A DNA stretch of 64,000 nt from Streptomyces sp. HPF1205 (GCF_020400825.1 NZ_JAINVH010000003.1:186001-250000), one strand, 5' to 3'; shown: positions 53,761-63,444, counted from the stretch's first letter. The notes: generated by a model not told the origin, from the sequence alone. A program made the numbers and translations.

Positions 53761-54064
53761 GACGCCTCCGTCACCCGCCCTGTCGCGGGCGACACACGGG
53801 TACGAACCATCCCCACACAGCACAACCTCCGCGCACGCACAGCCGGAACCTCTGATTCGGACCAAATTTGTCCGTGCGGCCGGATCAGGACCCGGCACGG
53901 GGTGACCTGGGCGGCCGGACACGGCAAACTGGCACGGACGGGGCCGGACTTCGGGCTCCACGTGCCATGCGGACACTGTTCCGTTCAGCGATGAACGATA
54001 GATATACGCGCGCGTAGCGGGAGCTGGGGGGATTCCGGTTCGCGGAGGCTCAGAGGGGCAGACG
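53761..54064. other. Divergent promoter region of afsR
   Basis: A 304-bp region between afsR and the truncated ligase gene. The afsR-proximal end contains TAGATATAC (54000-54008), a plausible -10 region, and is less GC-rich than its surroundings. No extended palindrome was seen. Confidence 0.4.
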
Positions 54065-56998
54065 ATGCAAACCAGGACGGAGCCGGGCAGTTGCCTGCGG
54101 TTCGCGGTCCTCGGCCCGGTACGTGCCTGGCGCGGCGACGAGCCGATCGGCACCGGCACACCGCAGCAGAAGGCGCTGCTGGCCGCTTTGCTGCTGCGCG
54201 GCGGCCGTACGGCGACCGCCGCGGAACTCGTGGACGCCGTGTGGGGCGAGGCTCCGCCGAACACCGCACTGGCGGCGCTGCGTTCGTACGCCTTCCGGTT
54301 GCGCAAGGCGCTGGGCGCCGGCGCCCTGGTCACCGACTCGGGCGGCTACGCGCTGCACGTCGAGACCGACTGTCTGGACCACGCGGTGGCCGAACGGCTG
54401 GCCGCAGAGGCCGACAAGGCGCGCGTGTCCGACCCCGAGCACGCCCGCGAACTGCTCACCCGCGCCCTGCAGCTGTGGCACGGCGAGCCTCTGGCGGGCC
54501 TTCCGGGCCCGTACGCCGAGACGCAGCGCACCCGGCTGGGCGAGTGGCGCCTGGGCATGCTGGAGACCCGCCTGGAGCTCGACCTGGAGCTGGGGGCGCA
54601 CGCCGAGGCGGTCTCGGAGCTGACCGCGCTGTCGGCCGAGCACCCGCTGCGCGAACGGCTGCGCTACCTGCTGATGCTGGCCCTGTACCGCAGCGGACGG
54701 CAGGCCGAGGCGCTGGGTGTCTACGCCGACACCCGCCGACTGCTCGCCGACGATCTGGGCATCGACCCCTCGCCCGAACTGAGCGAGCTGCACCAGCGCA
54801 TCCTGGAGGCCGATCCGGCGCTCGCCGCCCCGGCGTCCGCGCACTCCGGCCCGGCCGAGATCGCCCGCCCGGCCCAGCTGCCCGCCACCGTGGCCGACTT
54901 CACCGGCCGCGAGGCGTTCGTGCGCGAGCTGGGCCACCAACTGGCCGAGGCCTCGCAGGGCAGCGGCATCATGGCGGTCTCGGCGGTGGCCGGTATCGGG
55001 GGCGTGGGCAAGACGACGCTGGCGGTGCACGTGGCGCACGAGGCCCGCGAGCAGTTCCCCGACGGGCAGCTGTACGTGGACCTGCAGGGCACCGAGCCGC
55101 GGCCGGCCGAACCCGAGGCGGTGCTGGGCGCGTTCCTGCGGGCGCTGGGGGTGCCGAACCCGGCGATTCCCGAGACGCTGGCGGAGCGGGCGGCTCTGTA
55201 CCGCTCGACGCTGGACGGGCGGCGGGTGCTGGCGCTGCTGGACAACGCCTATGACGCGGCCCAGATCCGGCAGTTGCTGCCGGGCACCCCTGGGTGCGCG
55301 GCCCTGGTGACCAGCCGGGTGAGGATGGTGGACCTGGCCGGCGCCCACCTGGTGGACCTCGACGTCATGTCGCCGGAAGAGGCACTGCAGCTGTTCACCA
55401 GGATCGTCGGTGAGGAGCGGGTGGCGTCCGAACGGCAGGCCGCCCTCGACGTGGTGGGCGCGTGCGGCTTCCTGCCGCTGGCCATCCGTATCGCCGCCGC
55501 GCGCCTGGCCGCGCGCCGCACCTGGACGGTGTCGGTGCTGGCCAGCAAGCTCGCCGACAACCGCCGCCGCCTGGACGAACTGCGGGCCGGCGACCTGGCG
55601 GTCAAGGCCACCTTCGCCCTGGGCTACGGACACCTGTCGGCGGCCCAGGCGCGCGCCTTCCGGCTGCTGTCCCTGCCCGACGGCCCGGACATCTCCCTGG
55701 AGGCGGCCGCGGCCGTCCTGGACCTCGACGCCTATGCTGCGGAGGAGCTGCTGGAGGCGCTGGTCGACATCAGCCTCATCGAGTCCGCGGCGCCCGCCCG
55801 CTACCGCTTCCACGACCTGCTGCGCCTGTACGCCCGCGAGTGCGCCGAGCGTGACGAGACGCCCGAGGAGCGCTGCGCCGCCTTGTCGCGGCTGCTGGAC
55901 TTCTACCTGGCGTCGGCCGCGGGGGCGTACGAGCTGGAGAACCCCGGCGACCGCGTCCTGGAGCACCTGGCGCCGACCGCGCGGCCCGGCCTCTCCTTCA
56001 CCACCCGCGAGAAGGCCCTGAACTGGCTGTTCTCCGAGGCGCAGGGGCTGCTGGCGGCCGTCGAGCAGGCCGCGGGCGGCGGCTGCGAGGGCCCCTCGCG
56101 ACGGGCCGTCGACCTGCTGCTGGCCGCGTGGGACCTGATGGAGTCCGGCATCTACGCACGGCAGTACGAGCAGGCCGCCCGCGCCCTGGTGACCGCCGCC
56201 CATGACTGCGCCGACGCCTTGGTGGAGGGCCGCGCCCGCGTCCTGGTGGCGCAATTGCTGCGGATGACGGGACGGTTCACGGAATCCGACGAGGAGGCGC
56301 GCCGCGCCATGATCGTGGGGCTGGCCGCCGAGGACCCGCTGACGTGCAGTTACGCGCCCAATGTGCGCGGCCTGGTGGCACACAAGGACCGCCGTTACGA
56401 GGAATGCGCCGCCTACCACACCGCCGCGCTGGAGGCCTTCCGCGCCGACGGCAACCGGCACGGCGAGGCGTCGGCGCTTTCCAACCTGGGCTGGGCCCAG
56501 ATGGCCCTGGGCAATCCCGACGACGCGGTGGCCACCGGCAGGCAGGTCCTCGCGATACTCCGCGCCCTCGGCTCCGGATTCCGGCTCGGCAACGGCCTGT
56601 ACGCGATGAGCGTCGCACTGACCGCCACCGGCCGCCTGGACGAGGCGCTGTCCTGCCTCACCGAGGCGCTGCCGGTCTTCCAGGAGGCCCGGCAGCAGTT
56701 CTGGGAGGGCATGACGCTCTACCGGCTGGCCGAGGTGCACCTCACGGCGGGCCGCTGGCGGGAGTCGGCCTCCCACGTGGAGCAGGCCCTCGTCATCCTG
56801 CGGGAAGTGGGCGGCGAGTGGCGCACGGCCAACGCCCTCACGATGCTCGGTCGTGCCCTCGCGGGCATGGGCCAGTCGGTGCGCGCCCACGCCTGCTGGC
56901 ACGACGCGCTGGGCGTCTATACGGCGTTGGGGTCGCCGGAGGCGCAGGAAGTGCGGCGGCTGCTCGGCGGCGAGACCTCGGCGTCCGTCGCCGTATAA
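54065..56998 (+). CDS. afsR: SARP-NB-ARC-TPR global regulator AfsR
   Basis: The 977-residue protein has an OmpR-like DNA-binding domain (about residues 11-100), a bacterial transcriptional activation domain (about 100-255), an NB-ARC ATPase with Walker A GIGGVGKTTLA (310-320) and downstream GLPLA-like FLPLAIRIAAAR, and a C-terminal TPR array from about 700. This is the AfsR layout and length. AfsR is phosphorylated by AfsK, binds near the afsS promoter and raises antibiotic production. GAGGGGCAG precedes the ATG. The downstream repeat peptide and the convergent afsK gene confirm the identity by context. Confidence 0.92.
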   Translation: MQTRTEPGSCLRFAVLGPVRAWRGDEPIGTGTPQQKALLAALLLRGGRTATAAELVDAVWGEAPPNTALAALRSYAFRLRKALGAGALVTDSGGYALHVETDCLDHAVAERLAAEADKARVSDPEHARELLTRALQLWHGEPLAGLPGPYAETQRTRLGEWRLGMLETRLELDLELGAHAEAVSELTALSAEHPLRERLRYLLMLALYRSGRQAEALGVYADTRRLLADDLGIDPSPELSELHQRILEADPALAAPASAHSGPAEIARPAQLPATVADFTGREAFVRELGHQLAEASQGSGIMAVSAVAGIGGVGKTTLAVHVAHEAREQFPDGQLYVDLQGTEPRPAEPEAVLGAFLRALGVPNPAIPETLAERAALYRSTLDGRRVLALLDNAYDAAQIRQLLPGTPGCAALVTSRVRMVDLAGAHLVDLDVMSPEEALQLFTRIVGEERVASERQAALDVVGACGFLPLAIRIAAARLAARRTWTVSVLASKLADNRRRLDELRAGDLAVKATFALGYGHLSAAQARAFRLLSLPDGPDISLEAAAAVLDLDAYAAEELLEALVDISLIESAAPARYRFHDLLRLYARECAERDETPEERCAALSRLLDFYLASAAGAYELENPGDRVLEHLAPTARPGLSFTTREKALNWLFSEAQGLLAAVEQAAGGGCEGPSRRAVDLLLAAWDLMESGIYARQYEQAARALVTAAHDCADALVEGRARVLVAQLLRMTGRFTESDEEARRAMIVGLAAEDPLTCSYAPNVRGLVAHKDRRYEECAAYHTAALEAFRADGNRHGEASALSNLGWAQMALGNPDDAVATGRQVLAILRALGSGFRLGNGLYAMSVALTATGRLDEALSCLTEALPVFQEARQQFWEGMTLYRLAEVHLTAGRWRESASHVEQALVILREVGGEWRTANALTMLGRALAGMGQSVRAHACWHDALGVYTALGSPEAQEVRRLLGGETSASVAV

Positions 56999-57079
56999 CC
57001 GCCCGATCGCCGCGCGGGACGGAACCGTATATCCGTTGATTATCGTCCCCTGCCACGATTCCATCACTGCACATGAGCT

Positions 57080-57118
57080 GCCCGCCCGGTGGTAAACGGG
57101 GGTTACCGCCGGGCGGGC
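57080..57118. terminator. Hairpin in the afsR-afsS gap
   Basis: CCCGCCCGGTGGTAA pairs with TTACCGCCGGGCGGG (one G-T wobble) around a 7-nt loop, extended by one G-C pair. It ends 38 bases before afsS. It may terminate part of the afsR transcript, or lie in the afsS promoter where AfsR would act. Confidence 0.65.
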
Positions 57119-57156
57119 TTGGCACCAGCACGTTCTCAGGAACACAGGAGCGCAGC

Positions 57157-57357
57157 ATGACCATCGAGAACTCGCCGACCGAGCCGACCGAGCCCGTCGC
57201 GGCGGCGCCCAAGGGCGGCACTGCCAAGCCCAACAACCAGTACCAGGACATCATCGCGACCGACGTCACGGCCGAGGGCGCCGCGACCACCACGACGACC
57301 AAGTCGGGTGGGGCGCAGCCGGACAACCAGTACCAGGACTCCGCTCCCAAGGGCTGA
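57157..57357 (+). CDS. afsS: AfsS-like small repeat protein
   Basis: The 66-residue product is hydrophilic and carries an imperfect 13-residue repeat 30 residues apart: KGGTAKPNNQYQD (19-31) and KSGGAQPDNQYQD (49-61), the second preceded by a run of threonines. S. coelicolor AfsS is a 63-residue protein with repeated Thr-Asp-Asn-containing units encoded just downstream of afsR, so position, size and repeat character agree although the repeat sequence differs. AGGAG lies 7 bases before the ATG. AfsS is the AfsR target that stimulates antibiotic genes. Confidence 0.75.
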   Translation: MTIENSPTEPTEPVAAAPKGGTAKPNNQYQDIIATDVTAEGAATTTTTKSGGAQPDNQYQDSAPKG

Positions 57358-58079
57358 CCCGCTCCGGGGCCGCGCCCTGGGCGCTCGCACCTCGCCGTGG
57401 GGACGGCGGGGGAGGCGCACTTCCGGCAACTGTCCGGCACTTCAGGGGAGCACCGGGCAAAGCCATTCGTATCGGGGGAAACACACACAGACCATTGGGG
57501 AAGCACAGGGGGTCACGGGGGGCAAGGGGGACGAGAAGGACCACGGGGGGCATCGGGGGGAGCCCGGGGGGCCGGATGCGGCAGGGGGACTGAGCGCATC
57601 CGGGGGCTGCAGGAGGCTGACCGCGGCGCGGAGGGGGCGCCGCGGTCAGTCGCGTTCGCGGCACATGCCGGGCCGCGCCGGGCGGCGCCGAGGGGCGCTA
57701 CGGTCAGCCGCGCAGGCGCGCTACCGGGGCATCGCCTGCGGGCGCCGGCCCGCCGCCGACCCGCCGGGCGAACACCGACGATGACGGGCTTTCGCGCCTG
57801 CGCGGCCCACGGTGCCGCGGGCTTACGGGGGCGCGCGGACGGCTCACGGAAGCTTTCGGGGAGCTCGCGGCGCTCGGCCCGGAGCTCGCGCCGGGCGCGG
57901 AACCGGTGGCCGGAAGCGGCACCGGGCCGGTTTCCCGGGGCGCGGCTCCCCGAGGCTCGGCTCCCGGGGCGCGGCCCGGGGCGCGCGGCGCCGACGGGAG
58001 ATGCGCGGGACACAGGGGATGCGGGGGATGCGGGGATGCGGTCACGACCCGGGCAGGGCCGCCGACCGCGGGCCCGCGG
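57358..58079. other. 722-bp region between afsS and afsK without a supported gene
   Basis: The strand downstream of afsS is unusually rich in G-runs (57497-57588), then has a terminator at 57617-57649. The rest is GC-rich with CGGCTCCCGGGGCGCG-type repeats near 57940-57990. Open frames here lack family signals. Confidence 0.5.
57617..57649 (+). terminator. Terminator of the afsR-afsS transcript
   Basis: CTGACCGCGGCGC pairs perfectly with GCGCCGCGGTCAG around a 7-nt loop, about 260 bp after afsS. Confidence 0.8.
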
Positions 58080-60605
58080 TCATGCCCGGCGCGGAGCCGC
58101 CCCCGTACCTTTCGCCGCGTCCAGGGCGTACACGCAACGGTCCTTGGAGCAGGCGTAGACGACGTTTTCGGCGACCACCGGGGAGCCGGTGATCTCGCCG
58201 CCCGTCTCCAGCCGCCAGCGGAGCTGCCCGCCTTGGGCGTCGACCGTGTAGAGGCAGCGGTCCTTGGAGCCGAAGTGCACGCGGCCGTCGGCGACCGCGG
58301 GGGACCCCACGATCTCGCCCTGGGCCGCGAATCGCCACCGAGGCGTGCCGCTCACCGCGTCCAGCGTGTAAAGGGCGCTGCCCGCGCCGAGGTGCACCGC
58401 GCCCGCGGCGACCAGCACCGGCTCGACCGACTGTCTGGGCTCGGTGGCCACCCGCCACCGGTCGCGCCCGTCAACGGGGTCGAGCGCGTACACCGTGCCG
58501 AGGTGGTCGGTCACGTAAACGCCGCCGCCGGACGACGCCGGTCCCGGCACATGGGCGGGGGGCGCGAACATCACCACGGGCGCGTCGAAGTGCCACCGCT
58601 TCGCGCCGGTGCGCTCGTCCAGCGCGAGCACTCGCGTCCCCGCGGTCAGGTGGACGACGCCGTCCGCCACCACCGGCCGCGTCGGCACGGCGCCCGCCGC
58701 CGCCGGCTCACCCACCGGATACGCCCACAACTCGGCGCCGCTCAGAGCGTCCACGGCGTGCAGCCTGCCGCCGCCCTGGTAGTACACCGTGCGGCCCACG
58801 ACGGTCGGCCCGGCGTCCGGCGACTCGTACTCCGCCTGACCGCCGGCACGCTGCCACCGCAACGCTCCGGTCGCCGCGTCCCACGCCTGCACGCCGCCGC
58901 CGCGCGTGCCGGTGACCACGGTGCCGGCGTCGGCCCGCACCGAGTACACCCAGCCGTCGGCGGCCGCCCGCCAGCGCTCGGCGCCGTCGGCCGCGTCGAG
59001 CGCGAACAGGCCGGGGCCGTCCGAGGCGTGGATCCGGCCACCTGCCACCGCCATCGTCCAGGCCACGTCCCGCGTCTTGAACTGCCGCCGCCCGCTGGCG
59101 ACATCGAGGGCGTGCACCTCGAACGACGTCACGTACAGCAAGCCGCCCGACACCACCGGCGTTCCCCAGACGTCGTTGGACATCCGGAACCGCCACGGCC
59201 GCCACTCCCCCGCGCCCGCGCGCGCCCCCGGCGCACCGGTCGAGGGCTGCGCGTGCGACGGAGCCGGCACGGGTGCCTGCGCCTGGAGTACGGGGCCCGG
59301 CGGCGACGCGGACGGCCGTACGGGAGCGGGTCCGGCCGCCGGGCCGCCCGCCCGGTGCGCCCCCGCGCCGGCCGGGTGGCCGTCGGCGCGCGGGCGCACC
59401 CACTCCGTGCCGGGCGCCGGGCCGGCTGCCGCTCTGTGCTCGGCCGCGTCGGCCACCCGCAGTCCCGGGCCGATGGGCGCGGACCCGGCTAGCTGCACGG
59501 GAGCGCCGGTCAGGACGGATCTGCTCCGGGGAGCGCCGCCGGCCGGTTCCCGGTGGTCGGTGTCGTCCCGTGCGTGCGCGGGGACACCGCCGCGGGGCGG
59601 TTCCTGCGGACGGGGCGGCTCCTGCGGCGGGGGCGGGGCGCCGATCGGAGCCCGCGGGCCCGCCGCGTGCGCGCCGGCGCTCTTGCCGGGGCGCACGGGC
59701 ACCGCGGACCGGCCGCTGCGGCGCTGCTCTATCAGCGCCACCGCGCCCGGCGGCAGCCAGGCGGAGGCGGTGCCGGTGTCGTCGCCGCCCGAGGAGAACA
59801 GGTGCGGGGCCAACTGCGCCTGGAGATCCGCCGGGGTGGGCCGGCGCTCGGCCTCCATCCGCATGCACGACTCGATCAGCGGCCGCAGCTCGTCGGGCAG
59901 GCCGGACAGGTCCGGGCCCTCACGCAGCAGCATGAAGACCGTCTCCACCGGATTGGCCCCGTGGAACGGCGCGTGCCCCGTGGCCGCGAACACCAGCGTC
60001 GAGCCGAGCGAGAAGATGTCGCTCGCGCCGCGCACGCTGCGGGAGTCACGGGCCTGCTCGGGAGACATGTAGGCGGGGGTGCCCACGGCCACGTTGGTCA
60101 TCGTCAGCCGGGTGTTGGAGACGCCCGAGGCGATGCCGAAGTCGATGACCCGCGGCCCGTCCTCGACCACCAGGACGTTGGACGGCTTCATGTCCCGGTG
60201 CACCAGTCCGGCGGCGTGGATCGACTGCAGGGCCTCCGCGATGCCCGCGGCGAGCCACCGCACGGCCTGCGCGGGCAGCGGCCCCGACTCGTTGACGATC
60301 TCCTCCAGCGACGGCGCCGGGACATAGGCGGTGGCGAGCCAGGGCACGGCCGCGCGCGGGTCGGCGTCCACGACGGCGGCCGTGTAGAAGCCGGAGACGG
60401 CTCGGGCGGCCTCCACCTCGCGCGTGAAGCGGACCCGGAAGAGCTGGTCCTCGGCCAGCTCCGCCCGTACGGTCTTGATCGCCACGCGGCGGCCGGACGC
60501 CGAGCGGGCGAGATAGACCAGCCCCATGCCGCCGGCGCCGAGCCGTCCGAGCACCTCGAAAGGGCCGATCCGCCTCGGGTCGTGCTGCGTAAGCTGCTCC
60601 ACCAC
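58080..60605 (-). CDS. afsK: Serine/threonine protein kinase AfsK
   Basis: The 841-residue protein starts MVEQLTQHDPRRIGPFEVLGRLGAGGMGLVYLARS, as AfsK does. Kinase motifs: Lys44 (VAIKT), HRDMKPSN with Asp138, DFG 155-157 and activation-loop Thr168 (TRLTMT), the residue reported to be autophosphorylated in S. coelicolor AfsK. A Pro-rich linker (about 310-480) leads to a C-terminal PQQ-like beta-propeller with repeated DAxxGxxxW blades. No membrane helix is evident. GGGAGG precedes the GTG. AfsK phosphorylates AfsR and also DivIVA at hyphal tips. Confidence 0.95.
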   Translation of the reverse strand: MVEQLTQHDPRRIGPFEVLGRLGAGGMGLVYLARSASGRRVAIKTVRAELAEDQLFRVRFTREVEAARAVSGFYTAAVVDADPRAAVPWLATAYVPAPSLEEIVNESGPLPAQAVRWLAAGIAEALQSIHAAGLVHRDMKPSNVLVVEDGPRVIDFGIASGVSNTRLTMTNVAVGTPAYMSPEQARDSRSVRGASDIFSLGSTLVFAATGHAPFHGANPVETVFMLLREGPDLSGLPDELRPLIESCMRMEAERRPTPADLQAQLAPHLFSSGGDDTGTASAWLPPGAVALIEQRRSGRSAVPVRPGKSAGAHAAGPRAPIGAPPPPQEPPRPQEPPRGGVPAHARDDTDHREPAGGAPRSRSVLTGAPVQLAGSAPIGPGLRVADAAEHRAAAGPAPGTEWVRPRADGHPAGAGAHRAGGPAAGPAPVRPSASPPGPVLQAQAPVPAPSHAQPSTGAPGARAGAGEWRPWRFRMSNDVWGTPVVSGGLLYVTSFEVHALDVASGRRQFKTRDVAWTMAVAGGRIHASDGPGLFALDAADGAERWRAAADGWVYSVRADAGTVVTGTRGGGVQAWDAATGALRWQRAGGQAEYESPDAGPTVVGRTVYYQGGGRLHAVDALSGAELWAYPVGEPAAAGAVPTRPVVADGVVHLTAGTRVLALDERTGAKRWHFDAPVVMFAPPAHVPGPASSGGGVYVTDHLGTVYALDPVDGRDRWRVATEPRQSVEPVLVAAGAVHLGAGSALYTLDAVSGTPRWRFAAQGEIVGSPAVADGRVHFGSKDRCLYTVDAQGGQLRWRLETGGEITGSPVVAENVVYACSKDRCVYALDAAKGTGAAPRRA

Positions 60606-60857
60606 TGCCCTGCCACCTCCCCGTGCCCCGCTGTCGCGGTTGTTCCCCGTGCTCCGCGGCACCATCCGCCCCGTCGCTGGCTCCCGCGCCAGGGTACGGG
60701 CCCGATTCTTCCTGGGATGGGCGCCGGTTGCGAACCCGGGGCCGCCGCGACACGCCCCGGGAGCGAACTCGCTATCATCCGCCCCCGGGAGGCCGGCGGT
60801 GGCGCGCCGCGCCGAACGGGCCGCCGGAAAGCCGGCCGCCGACCGCTCGGGCCGGGG

Positions 60858-61652
60858 CTACCGGCCGGGTATCCCGCCGCCCCTGCGCCGCACGTCCACG
60901 ACCGCGAAGTGTGCGCCCTGGTCGTCGGCGACGACGGCCGTCCGGCCGTACGGGGAGTCCTCCGGGTCCATGACGACCTGCCCGCCGAGCCGGCGGACGG
61001 TGGCAGCCGCATCGTCGCAATCGGGGACGACGAAGTAGATCCGGAAGGCGGAGGGGACGCCCGCGGGAACCTCGTCGCCGCGCCGCAGACGACCGGCCGC
61101 CTGCGCCTCGGGATCTCCGGGCAGCGTCCACACCTTGTAGTCGAAGGTGCTGCCGTCGCCGATCTGCCGGGCGTCGTAGCCGAAGACCGCGGGATAGAAG
61201 GTGTCGACGGCGTCCGCGTCCCGCGTGTGGTTCTCGGTCCAGCAGAAGGCTCCCGGCTCGTTCACGACACCGAAGCCGGGGTGGCCGCCACCCTGCCAGA
61301 CGCCGAAGAAGGAGCCGCCGGGGTCGATCGCGCCGAGCATGACCCCGGCGTCCCCGATCGCGTCCGGGCCGAAGGCCACCTGGCCGCCGGCCTCCCTTAT
61401 CCTGGCCGCGGTCTTGGCCGCGTCGTCCGAGGCGATGTAGACGCTCCAGGCCGCGGGCATGGACGCGTCCGCCTTGCTCATCAGCGCCGCGACGGCCTTC
61501 CCGTCCCGCTCGGCCATCGTGTAGTGCCCGAACTCCTCGCCCTGGTCCCGGAAGGTCCAGCCGAACAGCTCCCCGTAGAAGCGCCTGCCCGCCTCCAGGT
61601 CCGGCAGGAACACGTCGGCCCAGCAGGGCGCACCTTCGCTGAATGCGGACAT
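60858..61652 (-). CDS. kbpA: KbpA-like VOC family protein (AfsK-binding inhibitor)
   Basis: The 264-residue protein has two VOC domains: PCWADVFLPDLEAGRRFYGELFGWTFRDQGEEFGHYTMAERDGK and FCWTENHTRDADAVDTFYPAVFGYDARQI. In S. coelicolor the gene next to afsK encodes KbpA, which binds unphosphorylated AfsK and blocks its autophosphorylation. Here the gene lies 252 bp upstream of afsK on the same strand, so KbpA is the best call by family and position. A VOC paralogue at 30277 has no such context. Confidence 0.78.
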   Translation of the reverse strand: MSAFSEGAPCWADVFLPDLEAGRRFYGELFGWTFRDQGEEFGHYTMAERDGKAVAALMSKADASMPAAWSVYIASDDAAKTAARIREAGGQVAFGPDAIGDAGVMLGAIDPGGSFFGVWQGGGHPGFGVVNEPGAFCWTENHTRDADAVDTFYPAVFGYDARQIGDGSTFDYKVWTLPGDPEAQAAGRLRRGDEVPAGVPSAFRIYFVVPDCDDAAATVRRLGGQVVMDPEDSPYGRTAVVADDQGAHFAVVDVRRRGGGIPGR

Positions 61653-61970
61653 GGCCAGATCCTCTCCCCGTTCCTCGGGCCGTCGGCCCGTCGTGCTGTG
61701 GTGTTCGCCACGTTAATCAGTGATCTTCCCCGTCACGCGAGCCAAAAATCGAACGTATGGTCAATTTTTTCGAGGCGGGTGCGAAGAGGGGGGCCGAGGT
61801 GGCGACGATATCCCCACAAAACACCCATTCACGCCAATTCGACCACTCGGGCAAGGTTGCCCCGTGAGCGGAAAAACCGCCCTTGAGCTGCGGATTCACC
61901 GAGCGCGAGGCCCCTCCCCGTTTGCACCCTGTCAAATCGCGCGCTGATCACACGCCGGTAAACTGACGGC
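61653..61970. other. Divergent promoter region between kbpA and a TetR gene
   Basis: A 318-bp region with an unusually AT-rich patch (61738-61772, with AAAAATCGAACGTATGG and a T-run) near kbpA. An inverted repeat GGGCA-AGGT-TGCCC at 61849-61862 is a possible TetR operator. Confidence 0.5.
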
Positions 61971-62618
61971 ATGACAGGACAAGTTCGCACCGTCGACGGC
62001 CGTGTGGCGGGCCGCCGCGGGCAGGCGACGCGGCAGAAGCTGCTGGACTGCCTCGGCGAGATGCTCAGCACGTCGCCGTACCGCGACGTCAAAGTGATCG
62101 ACGTCGCACGGATGGCGGGCACCTCCCCCGCAACCTTCTACCAGTACTTCCCCGACGTCGAGGGCGCCGTCCTGGAGCTCGCCGAGGAGATGGCCAAGGA
62201 GGGGGCCGGCCTGACCGACCTGGTCGCGGGCCGCTCCTGGGCCGGGAAGTCCGGCGCTCAGGCGGCGGACGAACTCGTCGACGGCTTCCTCTCCTTCTGG
62301 CGCAAGAACGACGCCATCCTGCGCGTCGTCGACCTGGGCGCGGCGGAGGGCGACAAGCGGTTCAACAAGATCCGCATCAGGATCCTCAACGCCGTCACCG
62401 GCTCCCTCACCGAGTCGATCAAGGACCTGCAGAGCAAGGGCAGGGTCGACAAGGACATCAGCGCTCCGGCCGTGGCCGGCTCACTGGTGGCCATGCTGGC
62501 CGCGGTCGCCGCGCACCAGAAAGGTTTCACCGGATCCGGCGTCAAGCAGGCCGACCTGAAGCCGAACCTGGCGCTCCTGGTCCACCTGGGAGTGACTGGG
62601 CGGAAGCCCCCGAAGTAA
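61971..62618 (+). CDS. TetR family transcriptional regulator next to kbpA
   Basis: The 215-residue protein has a TetR helix-turn-helix (RQKLLDCLGEMLSTSPYRDVKVIDVARMAGTSPATFYQYFPDVEGAVLELAEEM, about residues 22-75) and a C-terminal domain with FLSFWRKNDAILRVVDLGAAEGDKRF. It is divergent from kbpA and may control it; this is inferred from position only. No clear ribosome site is present. Confidence 0.88.
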   Translation: MTGQVRTVDGRVAGRRGQATRQKLLDCLGEMLSTSPYRDVKVIDVARMAGTSPATFYQYFPDVEGAVLELAEEMAKEGAGLTDLVAGRSWAGKSGAQAADELVDGFLSFWRKNDAILRVVDLGAAEGDKRFNKIRIRILNAVTGSLTESIKDLQSKGRVDKDISAPAVAGSLVAMLAAVAAHQKGFTGSGVKQADLKPNLALLVHLGVTGRKPPK

Positions 62619-63444
62619 CCGCGCCTCCCCGTCGGCCCGCGCCCGCGCGCCGCGTGTTCTGCTGAATCGTCACGCCGATCACAGGCTGCGACTCGGCCTC
62701 GGGGGAGGACGCAGCCCCCGCCCGTCTCTCCGCCCCGGGCCGCTCGGCCCATCCCGCTCGGCCCACCGCCTGGCGCCCGCCGACCGGGCGACCGACCGCC
62801 GCCCGAAGTCCGCCGACCGCCCGCCGCGTATGCCTACTGCGCCCCCGGCCCCGGTGCCATGGACTGCCCCTCCCGTACCCGCCGACGGCCACTGCCCGCC
62901 CGCGTCCCCTCCCGTCGCTCCCCGTCCGCGTCCCGGCGTCGTCGCGGCGGTCGCCGCCGGCCCGGCGGTCCCGCCCCGCCGACGGGCCACCCCGTCGTCG
63001 CGCTCGCGGCCCGAAGGCGGTCTCGTCGCCGGTTCCCCACCACCGCGGTCCGCGCTCACCGGTCGCGGTCGCCACCGCGACCAACCCGCTGACCACCGGT
63101 GGCCGCCATGCGCCTGACCCTCCGCCGTCCCGACCGCATCCATTGCGTCCGATTCGCCGATTCGACCGCGCCGCGCCGCGCACGCGCACCCCCCTCCCCC
63201 GTCCGAGAGGAGCATGATGTCCCGCATGACCGGCAGCCGCGGTCCTCGCGTGCCCGGGGCTCCGCGGCCCCCGAGTCGGCCGCCGCCCGGGCTGCGGCCC
63301 GCCCCACGGGAGCGCCCCTCCACGGGTGCACCGCTCCACGGGAGCACGCGCACGCAAGCACCTTCGGAAGGAGACCAGCCGCACCGACACCTCGCTGACC
63401 ACCGACGCCCAGCCCGCTGATCGACACTGATCGAAAGGCCCCGC
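62619..63444. other. 826-bp region without a supported gene
   Basis: Very C-rich on the plus strand. Several Pro/Arg-rich open frames cross it with uneven codon use. One short frame (63214-63420) has a ribosome site (GAGAGGAG) before ATG ATG, but its sequence is low-complexity with poor third-position GC, so I leave it uncalled. Confidence 0.45.

Noticed and set aside
54050..57145. 1031-codon minus-strand open frame
   Set aside because: It is antisense to afsR; composition (Arg/Gln/Gly) is that of a shadow frame.
57157..57357. Reading the small repeat protein as a RiPP precursor
   Set aside because: The repeats could suggest core peptides, but no modification enzyme is nearby and its place after afsR fits AfsS better.
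62830..63117. Pro-rich 95-codon plus-strand frame
   Set aside because: No ribosome site, no family signal, and composition follows a C-rich stretch.
63214..63420. 68-codon frame with ribosome site GAGAGGAG before ATG ATG
   Set aside because: Sequence is low-complexity Pro/Arg-rich and the codons lack the usual third-position GC; it cannot be told from chance.
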